From an uncultured Eubacteriales bacterium (GTDB lineage: Bacteria > Bacillota > Clostridia > Lachnospirales > CAG-274): a DNA stretch of 26,223 nucleotides. The stretch covers positions 1 through 26,223 of the forward strand of contig CAJKOJ010000023.1 of the NCBI GenBank assembly GCA_905201505.1. Direction: 5' to 3'. The stretch's first letter is position 1. Every line of letters begins with the position of its first letter. The notes beneath the pieces are model-generated. The model was not told the DNA's origin, did not search any database, and was given only the letters and a program-made list of their open reading frames with translations. This document shows positions 16,946 to 24,584 of this stretch, one piece after another. The position numbers and the translations under genes are program-made.

Positions 16946-18610
16946 TTATTTTGTATTGATTGTTATTATTCTTTCTGTGTTATCCCAACTTACATCAGCA
17001 CCTAATGCCTCAGATACAGCCCTTAAAGGAACCATACTCCTGCTGTTAATTATCTGTGGCTTTACTTCCATTATTATAGTATCTTTTTGATTAATTAGCA
17101 AGACTTTTTCACCTATTACAAAAGAAATTTCGGTTCCGTTTCTAACCGCTCTGACCTGTTGTGTATCATTATTCCAGTAAACATCAGCACCTAATGCCTC
17201 AAATATCTTCCTAAAAGGTACTAATGTTCTGCTGTTTTGTATAATTGGTTTCTGGTCAAATTCTATTGTTTTGCCATCTGCAATAACCATAATATCGTTA
17301 GTATTATTGACAGGCTTAGTAACTGTTTCAGCTTTTTCTGTAGTAGCTTCTGTTGTATTCTCATGTACAATTGTTGACGTTTCTGGGGCAATTGTATTAA
17401 CTGAATTTGATACTATATTTTTTAAATACGGCAAGTTGTTTACAAACTTATATCTAAAATGTATTTCACCTGTTACTTTGTCTATAGACTTATTTAGAGA
17501 CATTTGTTCGCTTATAGCTTTGCCGTTATACCACGGACTGGAAGAACCTACACCATCACATTTGTAATCTGCAAGCCCTACATACAGTTTTGTACTGCAA
17601 TCCTTAAGTGTATCTGCCCACCAAGTTACAGCTTCTTTATAATCTATTGTTTTGTTGCCTATTTCCCAGTAAATCTGAGGAGCAATATAGTCAACCCACT
17701 CATTTAAAGCCCACTTTCTGGTGTCAGCATAATTCTTGTAATAGGATTCTGAACCAAATGTATTACTGCCCATCGGATTGTTCTTCTTATTTGCCCAAAC
17801 ACCTACAGGACTAATACCAAATTCAACATTACTGTCAAGACTTACTATTTTATTATGTAATTTTTCTACCATTGTATCTACATTTAATCTTCGCCAATCT
17901 TCTTTGTTAAGACCGTTTCCATAAACAGCATAGCTTTTTGAATCGTCAAAATTTGTACCGGGATAGAAATAATCATCCATATGTATACCATCTATTTTAT
18001 AATTTTTTATTATTTCTTCAACACCCGAAATAACCAAATTCTGCACTTCAGGTAATGCAGGGTCAAAATACAGCTTGCCTTCATATTGTACAACCCATTC
18101 TGGGTGCTGTCTTGCAGGACTGCTGTGAGCAAGACTTTCTGTCGTAATTCCTGCTGTATTTGTAACTCTGTAAGGATTTATCCATGCGTGCAGTTTCATA
18201 CCCTTGCTATGAGCCTGTTTTATCCAGTACTCAAGAGGATCAAAACCGCCCTCAGGTGCTGTTCCCTGGGAACCTGTAAGTCTTTGGCTCCATGGATATA
18301 TCTTTGATTTATAAAAGGCGTCAGATTCAGGCCTTACCTGCAAAAATATATCTGTTATTCCCATATTGGCACAATTGTTTATTATTTCATCTGCTTCACT
18401 TTTAAGCTTGGACGAATTTGTTGTGCCTGTCTGGGGGTAATCAAGATTAAGGGTTGTGGATACCCATATTCCCGACATTCTGTCACTTTTTCTATTATTC
18501 ACATTATCTGTAGTTTCTGCTGATATTTTTACTGTATTTGTATTTAAATTAATTATCTGAAAGACAAGTATAATAGATAAAAATACAGTAACTAAATATT
18601 TTTTATTCAT
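16946..18610 (-). CDS. secreted GHL10-family glycosidase-like protein with C-terminal copper-amine-oxidase-N-like domain
   Basis: Secreted protein, 554 residues. A signal peptide (about 1-31, ending KISA) precedes a GHL10/DUF187 glycoside-hydrolase-like barrel (about 48-400), recognisable by MSGIWVSTTLNLDYP, HAWINPYRV, DGIHMDDYFYPG and WVDYIAPQIYWE. A Thr/Glu-rich linker (about 405-435) and a copper-amine-oxidase-N-like domain (about 437-554) with two repeats follow (SRTLVPFRKIFEALGADV, SRSMVPLRAVSEALGADV), a module common at the surface of clostridia. Family members are thought to act on cell-wall or extracellular glycans, but the substrate here is unknown. The frame begins at 18634, yet AAGGAGGGTG just before the ATG at 18608-18610 fixes the start, overlapping the rarA stop by 8 nt. 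Confidence 0.9.
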   Translation of the reverse strand: MNKKYLVTVFLSIILVFQIINLNTNTVKISAETTDNVNNRKSDRMSGIWVSTTLNLDYPQTGTTNSSKLKSEADEIINNCANMGITDIFLQVRPESDAFYKSKIYPWSQRLTGSQGTAPEGGFDPLEYWIKQAHSKGMKLHAWINPYRVTNTAGITTESLAHSSPARQHPEWVVQYEGKLYFDPALPEVQNLVISGVEEIIKNYKIDGIHMDDYFYPGTNFDDSKSYAVYGNGLNKEDWRRLNVDTMVEKLHNKIVSLDSNVEFGISPVGVWANKKNNPMGSNTFGSESYYKNYADTRKWALNEWVDYIAPQIYWEIGNKTIDYKEAVTWWADTLKDCSTKLYVGLADYKCDGVGSSSPWYNGKAISEQMSLNKSIDKVTGEIHFRYKFVNNLPYLKNIVSNSVNTIAPETSTIVHENTTEATTEKAETVTKPVNNTNDIMVIADGKTIEFDQKPIIQNSRTLVPFRKIFEALGADVYWNNDTQQVRAVRNGTEISFVIGEKVLLINQKDTIIMEVKPQIINSRSMVPLRAVSEALGADVSWDNTERIITINTK

Positions 18611-19931
18611 TTTCACCCTCCTTAATATAGTCAAGCCATTTTTTCAGTTTTGCCTCCTGACCATTATCACTAAGCTCGTAATACTTTTTACCAACAAGCT
18701 CATCAGGCAAATACTGTTGTTTAACATAATGGTTTGGATATTCATGTGCATATTTATATCCTATGCCATGTCCCAGCTTATTAGCACCGGGATAGTGGGA
18801 ATCTCTCAAATGATTAGGCACACCTGACGTCTTAATATTTTTAACATCTTCAAACGCTTTATCTATAGATATAATAGCCGAATTACTTTTTGGCGAACAG
18901 GCAACATAAGCAGCAGCCTGTGCCAAATTTATTCTGCACTCAGGCATCCCCAGATAGCTCACAGCCTGTGCTGCAGCATTTGCAACTACAAGTGCCATTG
19001 GATTTGCATTACCTACATCTTCTGATGCACATATTACTATACGCCTTGCCACAAATTTCGGATCTTCCCCTGCATAAAGCATTTTTGCAAGATAATACAC
19101 AGCTGCATCAGGGTCAGATCCTCTCATACTTTTAATAAAGGCGGAAATTGTGTCATAATGATTATCTCCCTCTTTATCATAATTCAGAACTCTCTTTTGT
19201 ATGCACTGCTGGGCAGTTTCCATATCTATATGTATTTTGCCTTCAAAGTTTCTTTCTGTAGTAAGCACTGCCAACTCAATTGCGTTTAAAGCAACTCTTG
19301 CATCACCGTTTGCCGTATCTGCAATGAAATACAGTGCATCACTGTCAATTTCTCCGTTATATATACCAAGTCCTTTATTTTTATCATCTAAAGCTCTTTT
19401 TAATATTGTTTTAATATTTTCTGTTGTAAGATGCTTTAATTCAAAAACAATACTTCTTGATACAAGAGCCTTATTTACCTCAAAGTAAGGATTTTCAGTG
19501 GTTGCCCCTATTAACACAATAGTCCCGTCTTCAACAAAGGGAAGAAGAGTATCCTGCTGAGTTTTATTAAAACGGTGTATCTCATCGATAAAAAGAATTG
19601 ACTTCCTGCCATATCCTCCAAGAAGAGTTTTAGCCTTATCAATTGTATCTGTTATATCCTTTTTGCCTGCTGTTGTAGCATTTATCTGCATAAATTCACT
19701 TTTTGTACTGTTTGCAATAACCCTGGCAAGGGTCGTTTTGCCTGTACCCGGCGGACCATATAATATAATAGAAGATAACTTGTCGGCTTTTATTGCTCTG
19801 TAAAGCAATGTATTTTCACCTACAATATGTTCCTGTCCGACAAACTCTTCAAGTGTCTGAGGTCTCAGCCTTGCAGCAAGAGGGCTTTCGTTTTTTAGTT
19901 TTTTTTCTGTCTGATATTCAAATAAATCCAT
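18603..19931 (-). CDS. rarA: replication-associated recombination protein A (RarA/MgsA) AAA+ ATPase
   Basis: Clamp-loader-like AAA+ ATPase that acts at stalled replication forks, 442 residues, full length. Walker A GPPGTGKT (59-66), Walker B ILFIDEIHRF (D116-E117) and the sensor-1 stretch GATTENP are intact. The C-terminal tetramerisation region (KFVARRIVICASEDVGNA, SHYPGANKLGHGIGYKY) is typical of the MgsA_C family. Start ATG at 19931 with AGGA about 9-10 nt upstream. First gene of a tightly packed run with the GHL10 protein and uppP. The link between a fork-repair ATPase and envelope genes looks like simple clustering. Confidence 0.95.
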   Translation of the reverse strand: MDLFEYQTEKKLKNESPLAARLRPQTLEEFVGQEHIVGENTLLYRAIKADKLSSIILYGPPGTGKTTLARVIANSTKSEFMQINATTAGKKDITDTIDKAKTLLGGYGRKSILFIDEIHRFNKTQQDTLLPFVEDGTIVLIGATTENPYFEVNKALVSRSIVFELKHLTTENIKTILKRALDDKNKGLGIYNGEIDSDALYFIADTANGDARVALNAIELAVLTTERNFEGKIHIDMETAQQCIQKRVLNYDKEGDNHYDTISAFIKSMRGSDPDAAVYYLAKMLYAGEDPKFVARRIVICASEDVGNANPMALVVANAAAQAVSYLGMPECRINLAQAAAYVACSPKSNSAIISIDKAFEDVKNIKTSGVPNHLRDSHYPGANKLGHGIGYKYAHEYPNHYVKQQYLPDELVGKKYYELSDNGQEAKLKKWLDYIKEGENE

Positions 19932-19980
19932 AATCCCAAATCCTTGTATTCATATACATTCTGCAAACAATATTTAAATA

Positions 19981-20010
19981 ATAATACATCTTTAATTAAA
20001 AATCAAGCAA
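19981..20010 (-). promoter_or_regulatory. possible promoter for the rarA-GHL10-uppP unit
   Basis: On the minus strand TTGCTT (20010-20005) stands 18 nt before TATTAT (19986-19981), about 50 nt upstream of rarA. The -35 is poor. The rest of the 287-nt gap 19932-20218 is AT-rich, and I see no gene or strong terminator in it. Confidence 0.35.
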
Positions 20011-20218
20011 ATAACAGACGAATTAAGAAATGATTAATTTTTTAATTTACAGCTGTTATTAGCTATTAAATAGTACTTTTCAAATCAACTTTGGTACCCA
20101 TACTTTCAAAAAACACATAAATTTTACTTCATAAAAAATACTGCAAAATTAAGCAAAGTAATATCATGACCTCTGAAATAGACAGTATTCTTTAAATAAT
20201 ATTTCTATTTCAATAGAA

Positions 20219-21760
20219 TTATTTAAATTCAGAAACATCCCATATTTCACTGCACACATCTCTATAGAATTCAGGCTCGTGACAAACCATAATTATAGTA
20301 CCTTTAAATTCCTTTAAAGCTCTCTTAAGTTCTGCTTTTGCATCTACATCTATATGATTTGTAGGCTCATCAAGTACAAGTATATTGCTTTCTTTATTCA
20401 TAATTTTACACAATCTTACTTTTGCCTGCTCGCCGCCGCTTAGTACATAGACTTTACTTTCAATTTGGTCGGTTGTAAGCCCGCACTTTGCAAGCAAACT
20501 TCTAACCTCCCCCTGATTTAATGAAGGAAATTCATTCCACACATCATCAATACAAGTATTTGTATTATCCTCTTTAAGTTCTTGTTCAAAATAACCGATA
20601 AATTGGTTTCCTCCAACATTTACGTTACCTGATATAGGCTTAATCTCCCCTAACAAACTTCTCAAAAGGGTTGTCTTTCCTATGCCGTTTGCACCTACAA
20701 CAGCTATTTTACTTCCTCTTTCAACAGTAAAGTTTATAGGCTTAGTCAAAGGTTTATCATAACCTATAACAAGATTAACAGCCTCAAAAATAAGTTTATC
20801 AGAGGTTCTGGCAGTTTTAAAATCAAACTGTGGTTTTGGCTTTTCCTTTGCAAGCTCAATTATATCCATTTTTTCAAGTTTTTTCTGTCTTGCCCTTGCC
20901 ATTCCGGCAGTTGCAACTCGAGCTTTATTTCTTGCAATAAAATCCTGAAGTTCATTTATTTCATTCTGCTGTTTATTATAAGCTGCTTCCAGCTGTTTTT
21001 TACCTAACTCATATAACCTTAAAAACTCATTGTAATCACCTACATATCTTGTAATATGAGCATTTTCAACATGATATATAATATTTACAACTTCATTTAA
21101 AAATTCCATATCGTGCGATATAAGTATAAAAGCATTTTCATAATTAAGAAGATACTCTTTAAGCCATTGAATATGTTCTTCATCAAGGTAATTTGTAGGC
21201 TCATCGAGAAGAAGAATATCAGGATTTTGAAGAAGCAGCTTACCTAATAATATTTTACTTCTTTGACCTCCTGAAAGCTCATCTACATCCTTATCCAAAC
21301 CGATTTCTGTAAGCCCAATACCTCTTGCCACTTCCTCAACTTTAGTATCTATCATATAAAAATCACTTGTATCAATTATATCCTGAAGCTCTGCCGCATC
21401 CTCCATCAGCTTCTCAACATCTGCATTTTCATCAGCCATTTTAGCATAAGTCTGATTAAGCTCTTCTTCTATTTTAAAAAGATATTCAAAAGCTGTTTTT
21501 AAAGTATCTCTTACACTTACTCCTTTTTTCAGCTCCGCATGTTGGTCCATATATCCAACTCTGACCCTTTTAGCCCATTCAATTATTCCGTCATCAGGCA
21601 TAAGCTTATTAGTTATTATTTTCATAAATGTTGACTTTCCTTCACCATTTGCACCGATAAAGCCAACATGTTCACCTTTATTTAGTTTAAAAGAAACATC
21701 TTCATATATAACTCTGCCGCCAAATACATGGCTCATATTTTTAACTGTCAATATACTCAT
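20219..21760 (-). CDS. ABC-F family ATP-binding protein
   Basis: Soluble protein of 513 residues with two ABC nucleotide-binding domains and no membrane domain. First site: Walker A GANGEGKS (36-43), signature LSGGQRSK, Walker B ILLLDEPTNYLD. Second site: Walker A GANGIGKT (about 356-363), signature LSGGEQAK, Walker B ILVLDEPTNHID. A charged linker of about 70-80 residues between them (around LQDFIARNKARVATAGMARA) is the region that reaches the ribosomal P site in this family. ABC-F proteins act on stalled ribosomes; some protect against antibiotics. Sequence alone does not place this one in an antibiotic-resistance subgroup; it looks like the common housekeeping clostridial form. Start ATG at 21760 with AAGGAG; monocistronic with its own promoter. 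Confidence 0.94.
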   Translation of the reverse strand: MSILTVKNMSHVFGGRVIYEDVSFKLNKGEHVGFIGANGEGKSTFMKIITNKLMPDDGIIEWAKRVRVGYMDQHAELKKGVSVRDTLKTAFEYLFKIEEELNQTYAKMADENADVEKLMEDAAELQDIIDTSDFYMIDTKVEEVARGIGLTEIGLDKDVDELSGGQRSKILLGKLLLQNPDILLLDEPTNYLDEEHIQWLKEYLLNYENAFILISHDMEFLNEVVNIIYHVENAHITRYVGDYNEFLRLYELGKKQLEAAYNKQQNEINELQDFIARNKARVATAGMARARQKKLEKMDIIELAKEKPKPQFDFKTARTSDKLIFEAVNLVIGYDKPLTKPINFTVERGSKIAVVGANGIGKTTLLRSLLGEIKPISGNVNVGGNQFIGYFEQELKEDNTNTCIDDVWNEFPSLNQGEVRSLLAKCGLTTDQIESKVYVLSGGEQAKVRLCKIMNKESNILVLDEPTNHIDVDAKAELKRALKEFKGTIIMVCHEPEFYRDVCSEIWDVSEFK

Positions 21761-21789
21761 AAACTACTCCTTAGTATTATATTCAATTT

Positions 21790-21818
21790 ATTATATCTTA
21801 TTTTTACAATAAACTCAA
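21790..21818 (-). promoter_or_regulatory. sigma-A promoter for the ABC-F gene
   Basis: On the minus strand TTGAGT (21818-21813) and a perfect TATAAT (21795-21790) are separated by 17 nt, with a leader of about 22 nt. There is no space for an attenuator of the kind found before inducible ABC-F resistance genes. Confidence 0.7.
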
Positions 21819-21901
21819 CTGTTTTGGACAATTGTAATCAATTAGAGACATAATTTAAATTTAATATTGAAAACTTTATACTTTTATTATTTTGATATAT
21901 A

Positions 21902-21946
21902 AAAACCTCCAAACTGACTTTTATTTAATTTATCAGTTCAGAGGTT
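21902..21946 (-). terminator. terminator downstream of the decayed gene pair
   Basis: Arms 21902-21916 and 21932-21946 pair over 15 bp. The two plus-strand mismatches become G-U pairs in minus-strand RNA, followed there by five U. The orientation fits transcription of the broken genes to the right. Confidence 0.75.
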
Positions 21947-21998
21947 TATACATTTTTTATTAATAGAAGTTAATTTTAAATATTAAATTTTTACAGAC

Positions 21999-22434
21999 TT
22001 AGTACAACTCAAAATTAGAATCTTTGTATATCATTTTTCTTAAATAATCTCCTATTCCGGTCTTAATCAGATTTGATATATACCTATCATCTTTTTATAA
22101 AATCATATTAAGTATATTAAATTCTTCCATCAGAACAGTAAATTTACATTTTCAGTTAGCTTTAAAGCAAACACTCTAAAAAAGTCTTGTACTCCCTCAG
22201 GCAATAAATATACAATCCAGGAACATTCAAATCTATATATATAATCATCAGGTAAATATTCATTATCATTAGTATTTGAAAATCTTCTTACAGGATAAAT
22301 AGGTCTTATTTTATAATCAGATATTAAAACTTCATGTGTTTTTTCATCATAATCAAATTTTCCATAATAAACAAATAAATAAAATATAAAATCACAACAA
22401 TAATAACAATAAGTATTCTTGCAATCTTTTTCAT
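21999..22434 (-). pseudogene. decayed gene for a small membrane-anchored protein of unknown family
   Basis: A good start (ATG at 22434, AAGGAG 6 nt upstream) opens MKKIARILIVIIVVILYFIY, a single membrane anchor, but the frame closes at 22324. Reading the other frames shows coherent protein continuing: YYGKFDYDEKTHEV, SDYKIRPIYPVRRF and LPEGVQDFFRVFALKLTE up to a TGA at 22130; then, after another shift, MEEFNILNMIL, an in-frame TAA, and KDDRYISNLIKTGIGDYLRK to the final TAA at 21999. Restoring one TTTA unit (or 1 nt) in the ATTT-rich stretch near 22370 rejoins the first two parts. Intact length would be about 146 residues. At least two frameshifts and one nonsense codon argue against a programmed frameshift. 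No family recognised. Confidence 0.7.
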
Positions 22435-22632
22435 AGTATTCTCCTTTAGTAAAATAAAAGGTAGTGTTAAATTCTCGTTTTTGTATAATAAATTTTCTGA
22501 ATAATCCCCCATATTATAAAGAGGAAAATATATTAACCATATATATTAATATTTAGAAACATAACCCTATAAATTTTCATAAGTCTATATAATAACCCTG
22601 ATTTTATATTTATCCACACTTTATGTAAAAAT

Positions 22633-23268
22633 TTAATTTTCTGTAATACCAATTATTGAGTTTATAAAATTATACATATTATCACTTACTTTTCGTACAC
22701 TTTCATCTTTTATACAACCATCATAGTAATTTCCATCTTACTAATCCAATTGTTTCCAATGCTTTAAAATACTTCTTTACAATCTTTACTGTTTCCGTCC
22801 ATGAAATATTCTTTTAATGTTCATACGCCTCTAATTGTAAACAAAGAATTCAAATCTTAGAATAAATCTTTTTGAAAAGAAAGATTTCCAAATTCTTTTT
22901 CTATAGGGTACAATATTCTTATTTTATAGCGATTTACAAGAAGGATATTTCCATTTATAATTTCTTTATCATCTGTATACAAAACATATTTATTATATGC
23001 ACCTAAAGGATCACCATTAAATCCTGTAAACTTAAATAACATATTAATCATCCTATGATTATCTTTTATATAATAAATATTTCTTCCTTGACTATCATAT
23101 AAAACATCAAAATCAATATCTGTAGACGAACCTACTTTAACTATCATATAATTTTTTGTAGTATCAATATCCTGTACATCAACAGCAATTGCAACAGGTG
23201 ACAAAAGATAACCAAAATATTAAGACAAACAACAACATTATTTTATGCTTTCTTATAAAGTTTCTCAT
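22633..23268 (-). pseudogene. decayed gene(s) for a secreted protein of unknown family
   Basis: ATG at 23268 opens a typical signal peptide, MRNFIRKHKIMLLFVLIFWL, but an extra T in the run at 23203-23206 shifts the frame. Removing it joins the signal peptide to a 114-codon stretch running to 22857 (DVQDIDTTKNYMIVKVGSS, LFKFTGFNGDPLGAYNKYVL, NRYKIRILYPIEKEFGN). After its TAA, two further coherent pieces appear in other frames: LQLEAYEH, a TAA, then KNISWTETVKIVKKYFKALE and TIGLVRWK; then, after a 1-nt shift near 22725, YYDGCIKDESVRKVSDNMYN to a TAA at 22633. I read this as one gene of about 212 codons with some five lesions, though it could be two adjacent genes. No family recognised. Confidence 0.65.
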
Positions 23269-23390
23269 TTAGCTAATCACACCCCATCACAATAAAACAA
23301 CCTTCCGTTAAGTTATTCTGTCAGTCTGCAAAAATTGCCTTAATAAACACAAATACCAAATTAATACAAAATCTACTCTATTTTATATAA

Positions 23391-23453
23391 ATTATACCAA
23401 AGAATTAATTTAAACTTATAAGTATTATAATAATGATACACTATTTTCGACAA
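23391..23453 (-). promoter_or_regulatory. promoter elements upstream of the decayed gene pair
   Basis: On the minus strand TTGTCG (23453-23448) lies 18 nt before a perfect TATAAT (23429-23424). A second, extended -10 TGGTATAAT reads at 23399-23391. Either would transcribe the broken secreted-protein gene starting at 23268. Confidence 0.5.
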
Positions 23454-23482
23454 AAAATCAATACAAATGAATTTTTAAACAT

Positions 23483-23519
23483 AAAAAAACTGTACCCCTG
23501 AATAATTTCAAGGATACAG
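23483..23519 (-). terminator. intrinsic terminator of queA
   Basis: A 13-bp stem (23507-23519 with 23490-23502; arm CTGTATCCTTGAA on the minus strand, with two G-U pairs) has a 4-nt loop and is followed by seven T at 23489-23483. It lies 15 nt beyond the queA stop. Confidence 0.92.
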
Positions 23520-23534
23520 AATAAATTATTTTTT

Positions 23535-24569
23535 TTATTCAATTGTAGTTATAAACATTGCATCTCCAAACGAGAAAAACCTGTATTTTTCTTCAACAGC
23601 ACATTTATAAGCATTAAGAACATTTTCTCTTCCTGCCAATGCACTCACAAGCATAATAAGAGTAGATTCAGGCAAATGAAAATTTGTAATAAGATTATCT
23701 ACTATTTTAAACTTATATCCAGGATATATAAATATATCTGTCCAACCACTGCACGCTTTTATATGCCCGTTTTCATCTGCAATTGATTCAAGTGTTCTTG
23801 TACTTGTAGTACCAACAGTGATTATCTTTCCGCCGTTTTTTCTTGTCTTATTAATAATATCAGCATTTTCCTTATCTATCATATAAAATTCAGAGTGCAT
23901 TTTATGGTCATTTATATCATCAGCCTTAACAGGTCTGAAAGTTCCAAGCCCAACATGAAGTGTAAGTCTTGCAATATTAACACCTTTATCTTCCAATTGC
24001 TTCATCAATTCAGGTGTAAAATGAAGTCCTGCTGTTGGAGCAGCAGCTGATCCCTCATTTTTTGCATATACTGTCTGGTATCTATTTTTGTCCTCTAATT
24101 TTTCGTGTATATAAGGCGGCAAAGGCATCTCACCAAGCTTGTCTAAAAGTTCCTCAAAAATACCCTCATAATTAAATTTAACAATTCTATTTCCATCTTC
24201 TAAGACTTGAATAATTTCTGCTTCCAATAATCCTTCGCCAAATTCGATAATATGCCCCGGGCGAGCCTTTTTGCCAGGATACACAATAGTTTCCCACGTA
24301 TCATTTTCATTTCTCTTTAAAAGCAGGATTTCAACTCTTGAGCCTGTATCCTTTCTTGCTCCAATTAATCTGGCAGGCAGTACCTTTGTTTCATTTATTA
24401 CTATGCAGTCACCTGCTGAAATCATATTAACAATATCCTTAAATACTTTATGTTCTACCTTACCCGTTTTTTTATCAAGAACCATAAGCCTTGAAGAAGA
24501 CCTGTCCTTTAAGGGTGTCTGAGCAATAAGTTCCTCAGGCAAATCAAAATTAAAATCACTTTTTAACAT
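23535..24569 (-). CDS. queA: S-adenosylmethionine:tRNA ribosyltransferase-isomerase
   Basis: Makes epoxyqueuosine in tRNA by transferring and isomerising the ribosyl part of S-adenosylmethionine onto 7-aminomethyl-7-deazaguanine at the wobble position of GUN-anticodon tRNAs. 344 residues, full length, with the family stretches FDLPEELIAQTP, NETKVLPARLIG, SAAAPTAGLHFT, HVGLGTFRPV and LITNFHLPESTLIMLVSAL. Start ATG at 24569 with AAGGAAGG about 9 nt before it, 15 nt after the stop of the SpoIID-like gene, so the two are co-transcribed. In many Firmicutes tgt follows queA; here a terminator and decayed genes follow instead, so tgt must lie elsewhere or be absent. Confidence 0.96.
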   Translation of the reverse strand: MLKSDFNFDLPEELIAQTPLKDRSSSRLMVLDKKTGKVEHKVFKDIVNMISAGDCIVINETKVLPARLIGARKDTGSRVEILLLKRNENDTWETIVYPGKKARPGHIIEFGEGLLEAEIIQVLEDGNRIVKFNYEGIFEELLDKLGEMPLPPYIHEKLEDKNRYQTVYAKNEGSAAAPTAGLHFTPELMKQLEDKGVNIARLTLHVGLGTFRPVKADDINDHKMHSEFYMIDKENADIINKTRKNGGKIITVGTTSTRTLESIADENGHIKACSGWTDIFIYPGYKFKIVDNLITNFHLPESTLIMLVSALAGRENVLNAYKCAVEEKYRFFSFGDAMFITTIE

Positions 24570-24584
24570 TATAACAAACCTTCC

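Noticed and set aside
20194..20224. Hairpin at the end of the ABC-F gene as terminator
   Set aside because: The stem needs a 3-nt bulge, includes the stop codon and has no T-run on the minus strand.
21761..21900. Ribosome-mediated attenuator before the ABC-F gene
   Set aside because: The predicted leader is only about 22 nt, with no leader peptide or alternative hairpins.
22324..22512. 62-residue open frame taken as a small membrane protein with start at 22512
   Set aside because: The strong ribosome site is at the internal ATG at 22434, and coherent coding continues in other frames beyond the stop; better read as the 5' end of a pseudogene.
22857..23204. 115-residue intact gene starting at TTG 23204
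   Set aside because: No ribosome site at this TTG, and a signal peptide with proper ATG lies just upstream one base out of frame; interpreted as part of a broken gene.
21761..23534. Mobile element or phage remnant as the cause of the gene-poor stretch
   Set aside because: No transposase or integrase fragment, terminal repeat or target duplication was seen.
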